This document shows positions 8,298 to 18,306 of a stretch of DNA of 64,000 nucleotides, in pieces (position 1 is the stretch's first letter; each line of letters opens with the position of its first letter). This DNA comes from an uncultured Oligoflexia bacterium. Lineage in GTDB: Bacteria; Bdellovibrionota; Bacteriovoracia; Bacteriovoracales; Bacteriovoracaceae. The notes beneath the pieces are model-generated. The model had not been told where the DNA came from. It saw only the letters and a list, made by a program, of their open reading frames with translations, and ran no database searches. The stretch is taken from NCBI GenBank assembly GCA_913058265.1, contig CAJXPQ010000005.1, positions 1 through 64,000 of the forward strand. Reading direction: 5' to 3'. The position numbers and the translations under genes are program-made.

Positions 8298-10040
8298 ATG
8301 TCTGTCATTTCCGCTTTTTTAAACACAAAAGACTTCTCTAAACTTTTATTAAAAGGTAAAGAGCAAGGTATTTTAACACCAGAAGAAATCAACGATGCGA
8401 TTCCTGCAAATATTGTAGACTATCACTCGGTCGACGAATTACTTCTAAAGCTTGAAAGTTTAAACATTACGGTTAACAAGGTCGAAGAAGAAGAAGAAGA
8501 GGAATCTTCTGCTACAGAACTGGAGCTCATCGATGAAGCCCTTTCTGCGCAGGAAGAAAAAGAACTCAAATCATCTTCGTCGGATCCAGTTAAGCTATAC
8601 CTCAAGAAGATGGGCTCTGTTGCTCTTCTTACGAGAGAGGGTGAAGTTAAGATTGCAAAAGAAATTGAGGAAGGTGAACAAGAAATCGTTCTTTCTTGTT
8701 TGCACTCAAAGCATGCCCTTGAAGAGGTTGTAAAACTTAAAGAAAGAATTATCAGTGCTGAAGAACAATCTCAGTTTACTAAAGATCTAGTAAGAGGTCT
8801 TGATGATGAATCAACAGAAAAAGAAATACAAAAAGAAAGAAAAAGAATCATTGAAGTTTGTGATCATGTTTCTCAGCTTCTGACTGAAATCGTAAATGAA
8901 GACGGTACTTTAAGAAAGCTAACGAAAGAAGAAAACAAAACAATGGCACTTGTTGAAAGTGAGCTTGTTGATTTAACTTTTAATAGAAAAATCATCAATA
9001 GTTTTACTGAACCAGTGAAAGCTTACTATCTTCAATTTAGAGACCTTTATGGGCAGCAAGATCGTATCTATAAATTTTTAGAAGTAAATACAGATCCAGA
9101 ATACCGCGATCTTTATGAAAAAGTTCTAGATGATGATGCCTACAAAAGAAAGTTGGCCCGTCACCTCTACACGACTGATACCAAAATAGAGCAGATGATC
9201 AGAACGCAAGAAGACATTCTAAGAAAGCTTAGACGTCTTCAAATTGATTCTGGAATGGCCTACGAAGATATCTTAAAGGTTTATAATATTATCACTACTG
9301 GTGAAGAGAAAGCCGATGATGCGAAAGCACAATTGGTTGAAGCCAACCTTAGACTAGTTGTTTCAATTTCTAAGAAATATACTAACAGAGGACTTCAATT
9401 CCTAGACCTTATCCAGGAAGGTAATATTGGTCTTATGAAAGCAGTAGACAAATTTGAGTACCGTCGTGGTTATAAATTCTCTACCTATGCTACATGGTGG
9501 ATTAGACAAGCAATTACAAGAGCAATTGCCGATCAAGGTCGTACAATCAGAATTCCAGTTCATATGATTGAAACAATCAATAAACTTGCCCGTACTAACA
9601 GACAACTTGTTCAGGAACTTGGTCGTGAGCCAACACCAGAAGAGATTGCTGAAAAAATGGAAATGAGCGTTGAGAAAGTTAAGAAAGTTTTCAAAATCTC
9701 TAAAGAGCCTATTTCTTTAGAAACTCCAATTGGAGAAGAAGAAGATAGTTCATTAGGTGACTTCATTGAAGATAAGAAGATCATTTCACCTCAAGATGCT
9801 GTTATGAGTATCACTCTTTCTGAGCAAACTCGTTCAGTACTTTCAACTCTTACACCAAGAGAAGAGAAAGTCCTAAGAATGAGGTTTGGTATTGGTGAGA
9901 AATCAGATCATACTCTAGAAGAAGTTGGACAAGATTTCTTTGTAACGAGAGAGAGAATTAGACAAATCGAGGCCAAGGCGCTTAGAAAGCTTAGACACCC
10001 TAGTCGTGCTAAACTTTTGAAATCCTACATCGATAACTAG
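8298..10040 (+). CDS. rpoD: primary RNA polymerase sigma factor
   Basis: [58 protein letters not shown]; region 4 [30 protein letters not shown]. Confidence 0.98.
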   Translation: MSVISAFLNTKDFSKLLLKGKEQGILTPEEINDAIPANIVDYHSVDELLLKLESLNITVNKVEEEEEEESSATELELIDEALSAQEEKELKSSSSDPVKLYLKKMGSVALLTREGEVKIAKEIEEGEQEIVLSCLHSKHALEEVVKLKERIISAEEQSQFTKDLVRGLDDESTEKEIQKERKRIIEVCDHVSQLLTEIVNEDGTLRKLTKEENKTMALVESELVDLTFNRKIINSFTEPVKAYYLQFRDLYGQQDRIYKFLEVNTDPEYRDLYEKVLDDDAYKRKLARHLYTTDTKIEQMIRTQEDILRKLRRLQIDSGMAYEDILKVYNIITTGEEKADDAKAQLVEANLRLVVSISKKYTNRGLQFLDLIQEGNIGLMKAVDKFEYRRGYKFSTYATWWIRQAITRAIADQGRTIRIPVHMIETINKLARTNRQLVQELGREPTPEEIAEKMEMSVEKVKKVFKISKEPISLETPIGEEEDSSLGDFIEDKKIISPQDAVMSITLSEQTRSVLSTLTPREEKVLRMRFGIGEKSDHTLEEVGQDFFVTRERIRQIEAKALRKLRHPSRAKLLKSYIDN

Positions 10041-10065
10041 TACCAATCAATATTGTATTATATCA

Positions 10066-10098
10066 AAAAATACCTCGCTTAATGCGAGGTATTTTTTT
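10066..10098 (+). terminator. rho-independent terminator after rpoD
   Basis: AAATACCTCGC-TTAAT-GCGAGGTATTTTTTT. Confidence 0.9.
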
Positions 10099-10167
10099 AT
10101 ACAATAGCTTTAGAACAGCTTCTCTGTTACAATCGAACCTTGAATTAATTCTGAGGAAATATTGCTT

Positions 10168-13100
10168 ATGATGCTAAAATCCATTCTTATACCTAGTAAT
10201 GTCATAGATCTTGGTCGTAGTTTATTTAACTCTCAAGTCCTTATGAAGGGTCAAAAAGTCTTAGAAAATGGTCGTATCAGCGTATCCTTTACCAAGACTC
10301 GTGAAACTAGATATATTGTAAGTGGAATTGTTACAGATGCAGACCCATTTCAAGTAAAAGTTCAGGCGCAAACTAATACAGAATCAGATTCAGAAGTTCT
10401 TACAACACAATGTACATGTCAGCTTTGGAATGAAAGCGACCACTGTCCTCATACTGCGGCGCTATTTCTTCACTACCAATTAGCAAAAGGTGCTGATGAA
10501 TCAAGAAAAGATGATGATGATTTAAAATCACATATCAGCTTTCACGGTCAGTCTGTTCATGTTGAGCATTACGGCCGCATGGAGACTGGACCCAATAGAC
10601 TTATGGGGGCCCACCCTAATAGTACATACTCTTCAATGCAGTATATGCTTGTAAATAGAAAAACTGTTCATTTTCCTCTTCCAGTTGAAATGAAGGGAAC
10701 GCTTGTGATGAATCTAGTACCATCTGATACATTAGATGATGCTGATCAACATCCTTATTGGAAGAATAAGTACTACCCTCTCTTCTACTATATTGATGAG
10801 AATGGTGATGAATTTAAAAAGATATCACTTTTTGAAAACCTCTATCTATTTAACTGGCAAACCGGAACGGCTACATCAATACCAAGTAGACTTAGCCACA
10901 CACTAAAAAATGTTAAGGCCGAAGGTACTGCAGCAGAAATTAACCAGCATATAAAAAGATTACTACCACTAGCAGAAGAAAAATACTTCGAGCTACATAT
11001 TAATGGTGAAAATATAAGTAATATAGAAACCCTAGATTGCTTTAGTCGTTTTTCTATTTCTCAGGCAAAGAGAAAAGGCTTTCTTAACTTCTCAATGGAG
11101 ATTTATGATAAGGCGGAGCGCTTAGTAACACCTCCAGATGTTTTCAAAACTATTATCGGTGAAGGTGGTTACCTAAATTCATTTAGAACGAAGAGTGATA
11201 GCTATGAATTCATCAAGATCCTCATAGATTCTCTGACTTATGAGAATCAAGAATATAAAAAGTTTGCCTACTCATCTGGTGATAGAAACAAACTTATTGA
11301 TTGGATTGATTTTACTATTCAAAATGATGAAATTATTTTCTTTGATGAAATAAATAAGAAACTTTATATTCTTAAAACAGATTACTTTAAAGATATTGCT
11401 CAGGGAATCTTTGAATGTTTCTCTGAGACGGCAGCAAGATTCTCATTCTTCTCTAAAGCGGATAAGACTTTCTATTATCAATTACCAAAAAGTCATCTCT
11501 TTAATGGAATTGCCACATTCTACAAACGTATGCAGAAATATCAAGTTCCTATCTTCTATAACAATGTTGAAGTTAAAACTTGGAGTTCAAATATTCGCTT
11601 TGAAAGACAGAAGTCCAATCTTGATTGGTTTGAAGTCAACTTAGTTGTTGATCAGCATGACCTCGACGTCATCAAGAACGCTGATATGGGTGAAGACTAC
11701 CTCGTATCTGACCAAGGCCTAGTTCTTCTAGATTCTAAAGAGAAAGAACTTTTAAAGTTCATGAAAAAATATACTAAACATGAAGCACATAAATCAGAAG
11801 TTGATGATCGTAATGTTCAAAAATTCTCTTTGAATTTTAAGCGTTCACGTATTTTTGAGCTTTTTGAGCTTAAGAAACATGGAATTGAGGGTGCCTTAAC
11901 TCCTGATGAAGAAGTTATCTGTGAGAACCTTTTAAACATGAAAGAGATGCCATTTTATGAGCTTCCTGAAATTTTCAAAGGAATTCCACGTGATTACCAA
12001 TTAACAGGCTATCACTGGCTTAGATTCCTTTTTGAAAACCGTTTCGGTGCATGTCTCGCTGATGACATGGGACTTGGTAAGACCCTTCAAACTATCATGT
12101 TCTTAGAAAGCATCATTGATAAAGTAGAAACAGTGCTTATTGTCTGCCCTGTATCGATCCTTATTAACTGGCAAAAAGAAATTGAAAGATTCTCATCTTT
12201 AGACGTAGAAATTTATTACGGTGAAGGAAGAAAACTTTCTGGAAATAAAAAAATCATCCTAACAAGTTACGGTGTCATGAAAAAAGAGTCTTACACGACT
12301 TTTGCTGACACACAATTTGACATCCTTATTATGGATGAAGTTCAGCATTTAAAAAACATACGATCACAAGGTGCAACTGCAGCTAGAAACTTACAAGCTG
12401 TCTTTAGAATTTGTTTAACAGGTACGCCTGTAGAAAATGATCTTTCAGAATTTTATAATATTATGGATTTAAGCATACCAGGTATTTGGGGTGACTTAAG
12501 TTTATTCAGAAGTACATCAAGTAAAAAAAGTCGACTGCTCGCAAGACAGACAGTAAGACCATTCATTCTTAGACGTACTAAAGACCAAGTTCTCACCGAG
12601 CTCCCAGAGAAAGTTGAAAATCATGTTTACCTTAACTTCACTCCTGAAGAGAAAGATCACTACCTTGCAACTATTGGTAATATTCGTAAGAAAATGCAAG
12701 AGGTTCAAACGGGAAGAAAATATTCTGAGATTCTTAAGAGTTTGCTTCAACTTAGACAGCTTTGTCTTTGGCAGAACACAAAATTTTTACAATCTACAAA
12801 AATAGATTTCCTTATGGAAAACCTAGAGCAACTAATGGAAGAAGGACATAAAGTTTTAGTCTTCTCCCAATTTACAACTTACCTAGATCATATTCAAAAT
12901 AAGATCCGTGAGAGAACATGGAATTTTGCAAGAATTGATGGATCTCAAAACCTTAAAAAGAGACAGTCTGAAGTTGATCGCTTTCAAAATGGCGAAGCTC
13001 AAGTCTTCTTGATTTCACTCAAGGCCGGTGGTGTTGGTCTAAACCTTACAGCTGCTAGTTATATCTTCCTTATGGATCCTTGGTGGAACCCAGCGGTTGA

Positions 13101-13308
13101 AAATCAAGCAATTGATAGGGCCTACAGAATTGGCCAGGAAAACAAGCTCACTGTTTATCGTCCAATTATAAAAGATTCTGTTGAAGAAAAAGTTATCGTG
13201 CTTCAAAATAGTAAGAAAGAGCTATTTAAAGATCTCATGAACACGGAAAATGATAGCTACTTCTCTGGAAAGCTTACGTTGGATGATTTTCAGTCTTTGA
13301 TTTCGTAA
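10168..13308 (+). CDS. SNF2-family helicase with N-terminal SWIM zinc finger
   Basis: CTCQLWNESDHCPHTA SWIM; ADDMGLGKTLQTI, DEVQHLKN, LTGTPVENDLSEF, SLKAGGVGLNLTAASYIFLMDPWWNPAVENQAIDRAYRIGQ; ATG at 10168 or TTG at 10162. Confidence 0.93.
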   Translation: MMLKSILIPSNVIDLGRSLFNSQVLMKGQKVLENGRISVSFTKTRETRYIVSGIVTDADPFQVKVQAQTNTESDSEVLTTQCTCQLWNESDHCPHTAALFLHYQLAKGADESRKDDDDLKSHISFHGQSVHVEHYGRMETGPNRLMGAHPNSTYSSMQYMLVNRKTVHFPLPVEMKGTLVMNLVPSDTLDDADQHPYWKNKYYPLFYYIDENGDEFKKISLFENLYLFNWQTGTATSIPSRLSHTLKNVKAEGTAAEINQHIKRLLPLAEEKYFELHINGENISNIETLDCFSRFSISQAKRKGFLNFSMEIYDKAERLVTPPDVFKTIIGEGGYLNSFRTKSDSYEFIKILIDSLTYENQEYKKFAYSSGDRNKLIDWIDFTIQNDEIIFFDEINKKLYILKTDYFKDIAQGIFECFSETAARFSFFSKADKTFYYQLPKSHLFNGIATFYKRMQKYQVPIFYNNVEVKTWSSNIRFERQKSNLDWFEVNLVVDQHDLDVIKNADMGEDYLVSDQGLVLLDSKEKELLKFMKKYTKHEAHKSEVDDRNVQKFSLNFKRSRIFELFELKKHGIEGALTPDEEVICENLLNMKEMPFYELPEIFKGIPRDYQLTGYHWLRFLFENRFGACLADDMGLGKTLQTIMFLESIIDKVETVLIVCPVSILINWQKEIERFSSLDVEIYYGEGRKLSGNKKIILTSYGVMKKESYTTFADTQFDILIMDEVQHLKNIRSQGATAARNLQAVFRICLTGTPVENDLSEFYNIMDLSIPGIWGDLSLFRSTSSKKSRLLARQTVRPFILRRTKDQVLTELPEKVENHVYLNFTPEEKDHYLATIGNIRKKMQEVQTGRKYSEILKSLLQLRQLCLWQNTKFLQSTKIDFLMENLEQLMEEGHKVLVFSQFTTYLDHIQNKIRERTWNFARIDGSQNLKKRQSEVDRFQNGEAQVFLISLKAGGVGLNLTAASYIFLMDPWWNPAVENQAIDRAYRIGQENKLTVYRPIIKDSVEEKVIVLQNSKKELFKDLMNTENDSYFSGKLTLDDFQSLIS

Positions 13309-13315
13309 AAATAAA

Positions 13316-13333
13316 AGTAAAAGTGCCAGGACC
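13316..13333 (+). repeat. 18-bp inverted-repeat arm A (AGTAAAAGTGCCAGGACC)
   Basis: 17/18 identity to the reverse complement of 20044-20061. Confidence 0.75.
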
Positions 13334-13400
13334 TTTAGCTTGTCTAGGTGCGTTAATTAGTTGGGGTCCATCCGCCATCAAATTATGTTAATATAATATC

Positions 13401-14021
13401 ATGCATACAATTATTAAACATAGGCTTCTTAAACATTCCTATAAAAAACTATTTCCAATACTTAATCTCTTTAACAATAAGAAAGACTATGTTTTATACT
13501 TTGCGTATGGAGCAAACCTTTCTATCGATCGCTTTAATAAGCTCGGTATCCTTGCCGAAGAAATCGGCTCAGCCTGCCTTAGAAACTACGAACTACGCTA
13601 CAATCTTCAAAATGAATACCTTGATAAAGGTTACGCTGGTGCTAATCCTAAAGCTGGATCCGAGATTTGGGGAACACTATTTAAAGTAGAAAAACGAGGA
13701 ATGCACCTTCTCGATATATTGGAGTGGGAAGTTTTTGGGATGTATGAACGAGTGACTGCAGATGTTGTCAGTGGAGAGAATAATTACCCGAATACTTCTT
13801 TCTATATAACTAAGGCGATAAAAGAAGGGCTTTTTGCTCCAAAAAAGTACCATGAGTTTATTTTAGCCCAGGCAAAGAAGCGCAGTTTCCCAAAGTCCTA
13901 TATTGATCATATTGAGTCGCTACCATTCAAAGAACACTTTGAGCTTGATACTAGTTTTAGATTGTCTAATCCAAGTAAAAAAAAAGAATTCTTTCCAAAG
14001 AACTTCATCGTTTATATTTAA
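13401..14021 (+). CDS. gamma-glutamylcyclotransferase/AIG2-like protein
   Basis: YVLYFAYGANLSIDRF...EIWGTLFKVEKRGMHLLDILEWEVFGMYERV. Confidence 0.8.
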   Translation: MHTIIKHRLLKHSYKKLFPILNLFNNKKDYVLYFAYGANLSIDRFNKLGILAEEIGSACLRNYELRYNLQNEYLDKGYAGANPKAGSEIWGTLFKVEKRGMHLLDILEWEVFGMYERVTADVVSGENNYPNTSFYITKAIKEGLFAPKKYHEFILAQAKKRSFPKSYIDHIESLPFKEHFELDTSFRLSNPSKKKEFFPKNFIVYI

Positions 14022-14058
14022 TGCATGATAAATTGAGAGAGAAATTGTGTGGGTGGAT

Positions 14059-15675
14059 TTAGGTAATATCGATTGATGAAACAATTTGCTTCGGAATCAT
14101 TTGAATATCGTTATCCATACAATATTGAACAACTTCAGGAGTGTCGTAATTAGATGTTACGAGTACTACTTTTTTCAATTCATACTCAAGAATATAATCT
14201 ATACCCGTTTTCTCTGATCTAAGGTCGTAGTCAATAAGGACAGCTGTATTGTTATCAATTTCTGAGAGAGCAGAAGATATCTCATCGTCTTTATACAAGT
14301 GAATTATTTCAATACCAAGACCACTTTCTTTGATTAGCTTATTCCAGACATCGTGAATACTTTGGTCGTCGTCGATGACTAATATTTTATCATAATGAGA
14401 AACATTAATAGATTTTTCAAACCACACCGGAGATTTGACAAGAGGAATACTAATCGTAACTAGCGCACCTCCATTCGTTACTTGATTACCAATAACTAAC
14501 TTGCCTCCCATAGCTTGGACGGTTTCTAGAGCATGATAGAGTCCTAGGCCCTGACCGTTACTTTTCCCAACAGTTCGTCCCTGTGCTATGCCTTTATCCA
14601 AAAGCTCTAAAGGAAAGCCCTCGCCACTATCCTCTACCTTCACAATAAATTCAGTATCTGTATTTGCGAGGATGATTGTAACATCACCCTTCTTTTCCAT
14701 AGACTCAACTGAATTATTAACAATATTAGATAGAACTCGCATAAAGCGACTTACATTGCAATTTATAAAGTTAAGATGATCCGTATTTTCAATAAGGTTC
14801 AAGTTAATATCTCTAGAGTTTTGATACTCAATTTTCTTTTCATTTATAAGTGAGCGTATTAAGACTGATGGTAAATCATGAGTAAAAACATCCTCTATTA
14901 ATTCTTGTTTTGAAAGATTGTTTGCAATATCTTGAATTCGATTAATCGCATGTAAAGTAAGCTCTCTCGAGTCTTCAGGGAGATTCTTAATATCATCCAT
15001 AACAATTTCGAGAGCAGCAAGTGGAGATTTTATGTCGTGTGCAATTTGTTTTGCAAGCCTATACTGTACATCTGTTTTTTCTTTTATAAGAAGCAGCGTA
15101 CTTCTCTGTTGAAGCTTCTCTTTCAGATTATGAATCTCAACAAAACTTTCATCGATATGGTCATCCTCATCAATATTATTAATATTACTAATTATGATAC
15201 TTATTTTTTGGATAGAAAAAATAAATATCAATCCAAACATGATTAATATAACTAGGACTGTAAGTATTACGACATAAGTACTAGGAGTAAAACCAATTTG
15301 CTCCATCTGAAGGTACCCAATATTTTCGCCATCATTATTTGAAATTTCAAATGTATTAAGTTTGTGAAATTCATCATTCAGAAGATTCGGTCCGTACACT
15401 GCAAGCTCTTGCTTAAAGCTATTAAGAACTTTTATCTGTATCTTGCTATCCCTACCAACACTAGCTATAAGAGTATTTATTGCTAACTCATCACCAACAA
15501 TTAAATTATTACGAATTGATGCGATTAATGTATTTGCAGTGATACTAGTTGTCTTCTCTGCCTCCTTGTTAGAGAGATAAATACCAAGCCAAAGAATTAA
15601 TACTAAAGTAAAGACAATCCCAATAGATATAGGAAATAAAACATTCTTTCTCCAAAAAGATGAAAGAGAGTTCAT
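14059..15675 (-). CDS. membrane hybrid histidine kinase with C-terminal receiver domain
   Basis: Two TM segments around an extracytoplasmic domain; AKQIAHDIKSPLAALE H-box; NIVNNSVESM N-box; DSGEGFP, GQGLGLYHA; ILVIDDDQSIHDVW...VLIDYDLR receiver. Confidence 0.9.
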   Translation of the reverse strand: MNSLSSFWRKNVLFPISIGIVFTLVLILWLGIYLSNKEAEKTTSITANTLIASIRNNLIVGDELAINTLIASVGRDSKIQIKVLNSFKQELAVYGPNLLNDEFHKLNTFEISNNDGENIGYLQMEQIGFTPSTYVVILTVLVILIMFGLIFIFSIQKISIIISNINNIDEDDHIDESFVEIHNLKEKLQQRSTLLLIKEKTDVQYRLAKQIAHDIKSPLAALEIVMDDIKNLPEDSRELTLHAINRIQDIANNLSKQELIEDVFTHDLPSVLIRSLINEKKIEYQNSRDINLNLIENTDHLNFINCNVSRFMRVLSNIVNNSVESMEKKGDVTIILANTDTEFIVKVEDSGEGFPLELLDKGIAQGRTVGKSNGQGLGLYHALETVQAMGGKLVIGNQVTNGGALVTISIPLVKSPVWFEKSINVSHYDKILVIDDDQSIHDVWNKLIKESGLGIEIIHLYKDDEISSALSEIDNNTAVLIDYDLRSEKTGIDYILEYELKKVVLVTSNYDTPEVVQYCMDNDIQMIPKQIVSSIDIT

Positions 15676-17120
15676 TTGTTACGCCCTATATCCCACCACC
15701 TGTTCATATGCATCCCCAAGGGATGCATATGTGCGCGCACAACATCACTTGCATAAACGAATTCAAAGACTGGATACCCTAAAACATATGAGTAATGTGT
15801 CTCCTTAAATATTGAATCAATACGTAAGTAGTCTGAACTTGTCCTTAAACTAAGTTCTTTGGAGTAAAGATCTTTGTAAACATCATTCAGGACAGCATCG
15901 TTATAACCTAAGGCATTTTCTTTAAACCCTTTTACAAAATATCTATAAAAACCAAGTGAATCAGGTGAATTTGTATCAACAGCTGAAATATAAAAATCAT
16001 ATTTCCCAGATAAGTGATCAATTCCCCACTGTCCCATCTCAAGAATATCTAACTTCAGTTTACATCCAGTACTTCTCAAAAAGTTTTTTTCGATTGACTC
16101 CTTGAGCTTTTTGTCATTCTGTACACCTTCAACTATCGCACCAGAGATTTCACTAGAACATGTAAATGTCGAGTTTTCTAGCTTCCCCTCAAACTCCCTA
16201 TATCCCTGCATCCCCTTTGGAATCAAAGAACTTCCAGGGATAACACTTGCCTGCCAGTCTTCTAGAATCTTTTTACGATCCATAGATTTAAAGAAGTCTT
16301 TCCTAGCTTCTACAGTATTTAAGTGTATCGAAGTAGGATTTAAAGATATAACCCAAGACCAAAAGACCCTATTCTTCAAAACTTTCTTTTGTTTTAATCT
16401 TTCGATATCTGGCTTTGATAACAAGTAAAAAGAAAGATCATCTATTTTCTTTTTATCGAACATCTCAAGTGCGTCTAGCTGATTCAAGAAATAAACTTCA
16501 ATCAGCGGCTCTAGATGCTTTTCAGGAAAGTTGATGTTTTTCGTAAGGACTATCTTTTCCTTGATACTTGTAATTTTGTAAGCCCCAGCTGAATTAGGTG
16601 TTTTTCTTGAATCGATTTGAATGAATGGTTCATTTGAATTCAAGATGCAAGAGGATGAAGAAGCAAGCTGATAAAGAAGTCTAGGGTTTCTTTTCTTGAA
16701 TGTTATTTTAACTTCATTATATTTTATTTTCTCCACATTACTTATATCACTTAGCCAGCCGATATCACCAGAAGTCTGCGCTCGTTTAATTGAGAAAACG
16801 ATATCTTCTGGTTTTATATTCTTCCCATTAAAAAATTTACGTTCAGTATCAATTAAAAAAGTATAACTAATATCTTCCCTGTCTAGCTTCCAGCTTAATG
16901 CGATATCCCCTCCAACCTGCATATCCTGGTCAACAGTTGTTAGTCGTCCGCACACTTGCCCAAGAAGAGAGATCAAATTGTAATCTTCGAGTACACTTGG
17001 GTCCATTGAAGAGTCTGGGATTCTACCAAGCAAGGCAATCCTGTATGGCCCTCTTGAGTTAAACTCGTTTGTACACGAAAATAATTGTACAAATATTACG
17101 AATATCAACAATCTATTCAT
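15672..17120 (-). CDS. solute-binding protein family 5 (peptide-binding type) lipoprotein
   Basis: N-terminal LIFVIFVQLFSC lipobox-like; FLIDTERKFFNGKNIKPEDIVFSIKRA, SAGAYKITSI typical of SBP family 5. Confidence 0.75.
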   Translation of the reverse strand: MNRLLIFVIFVQLFSCTNEFNSRGPYRIALLGRIPDSSMDPSVLEDYNLISLLGQVCGRLTTVDQDMQVGGDIALSWKLDREDISYTFLIDTERKFFNGKNIKPEDIVFSIKRAQTSGDIGWLSDISNVEKIKYNEVKITFKKRNPRLLYQLASSSSCILNSNEPFIQIDSRKTPNSAGAYKITSIKEKIVLTKNINFPEKHLEPLIEVYFLNQLDALEMFDKKKIDDLSFYLLSKPDIERLKQKKVLKNRVFWSWVISLNPTSIHLNTVEARKDFFKSMDRKKILEDWQASVIPGSSLIPKGMQGYREFEGKLENSTFTCSSEISGAIVEGVQNDKKLKESIEKNFLRSTGCKLKLDILEMGQWGIDHLSGKYDFYISAVDTNSPDSLGFYRYFVKGFKENALGYNDAVLNDVYKDLYSKELSLRTSSDYLRIDSIFKETHYSYVLGYPVFEFVYASDVVRAHMHPLGMHMNRWWDIGRNK

Positions 17121-18306
17121 TTATAAACCTTTTATTTTTTTCGTAGTTCCAATAGCCAAATAATGTTGCAATTAATAATAATGATATTAAATAAAGTGCC
17201 ATCAATTGCCCTGAATTTTTATAATATAAATTTGCAATATAAGCTAGTGGTACTAATGATATTTTAATGAATGCTTCATAGGTCCACTGAATTGATGAAA
17301 CCTTATGCTCATTGCCGATCGATATTTGCCAATCATAAACTAGTTTCTTAGTTGCATCTGAAATAGCCTTTAAAAAACCTAATGTGAAGAATAGGATTAT
17401 AATTGATAGGCTCTGCATTGAATAAGATGTTATGATTGTAAGAAGAACCCCAACATAACTAAAGATACTCCAAAATCTAAGCATGTTTTTCTTATTGATA
17501 ATTGTAACAAATTTAAATCCGAGAGTTACCCCAACGCCTCCAGAGATGAATTGTACAAATGTAATCTGATCATAGGGTAATGAAATCCAATTATTAATTA
17601 CTGAAACAGCTGATGATTGTCCCCAAGAAAAAAAACAGGCAACAAATGAAGATGTTATGAAAAATTGCCTCATACTCAGTCTCAAGTCCGGATCTTCATC
17701 CCCTTTTCGCTTTAAGACTTGGTTTCCTTTAGAACTACTGGACTCTGTATCTTGCTTCTTTTTACTCAATAAAATGAATAAACCGTATATAATGAAAGTC
17801 ATAGCATCAACAATAATTATTTCGTTAATAGTATAGTGTTCCATTAAAAAGCCGACTATTAATATTCCAGAGAACATTCCGAATTCCCGAAAGAATGATA
17901 GCATTGAGGTGTACCTGATAATATTACGAGTCTCAAAAGAATCTTGAATATGATAAAACTTTGGCACAGCATATATATTATATAAAAGTGCCAAAGGGAT
18001 AATCCCCACTAGCAATATCCACTTCTGGTTAAACGTATTAAATAGTATTAAGATTATAAGTTCAGTGACTCCCATGATGATCTCACCATATGCCACGACC
18101 TTTATATATGAACTTGTTGTATGTAGCTTAATGATGAACTTTCTTGAAATGAAGACAATCAAATTAATAAATATAGATACAAATGTAGCATGTAATAAAT
18201 TTCCATCTCCAGATTTGTAAAAATAAACTGGTAGCCCTACTAAAAAAAGAGTATCTCCAATAGATGAGATGAATGTAAAAAACAGGAGGAATTTCGAATT
18301 ATTCAA
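17113..18306 (-). CDS. MFS transporter
   Basis: About 12 hydrophobic segments with MFS-like N-terminus; TTG start overlapping the upstream MNIO stop. Confidence 0.75.
   Translation of the reverse strand: MNNSKFLLFFTFISSIGDTLFLVGLPVYFYKSGDGNLLHATFVSIFINLIVFISRKFIIKLHTTSSYIKVVAYGEIIMGVTELIILILFNTFNQKWILLVGIIPLALLYNIYAVPKFYHIQDSFETRNIIRYTSMLSFFREFGMFSGILIVGFLMEHYTINEIIIVDAMTFIIYGLFILLSKKKQDTESSSSKGNQVLKRKGDEDPDLRLSMRQFFITSSFVACFFSWGQSSAVSVINNWISLPYDQITFVQFISGGVGVTLGFKFVTIINKKNMLRFWSIFSYVGVLLTIITSYSMQSLSIIILFFTLGFLKAISDATKKLVYDWQISIGNEHKVSSIQWTYEAFIKISLVPLAYIANLYYKNSGQLMALYLISLLLIATLFGYWNYEKNKRFINE

Noticed and set aside
8423-8605. 60-aa minus-strand Ser-rich ORF
   Set aside because: Antisense to the Glu-rich N-terminal region of rpoD; composition is a mirror of GAA/GAG repeats.
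12517-12805. Small ORFs on both strands within the SNF2 gene
   Set aside because: Overlap the highly conserved helicase domain; typical shadow ORFs.
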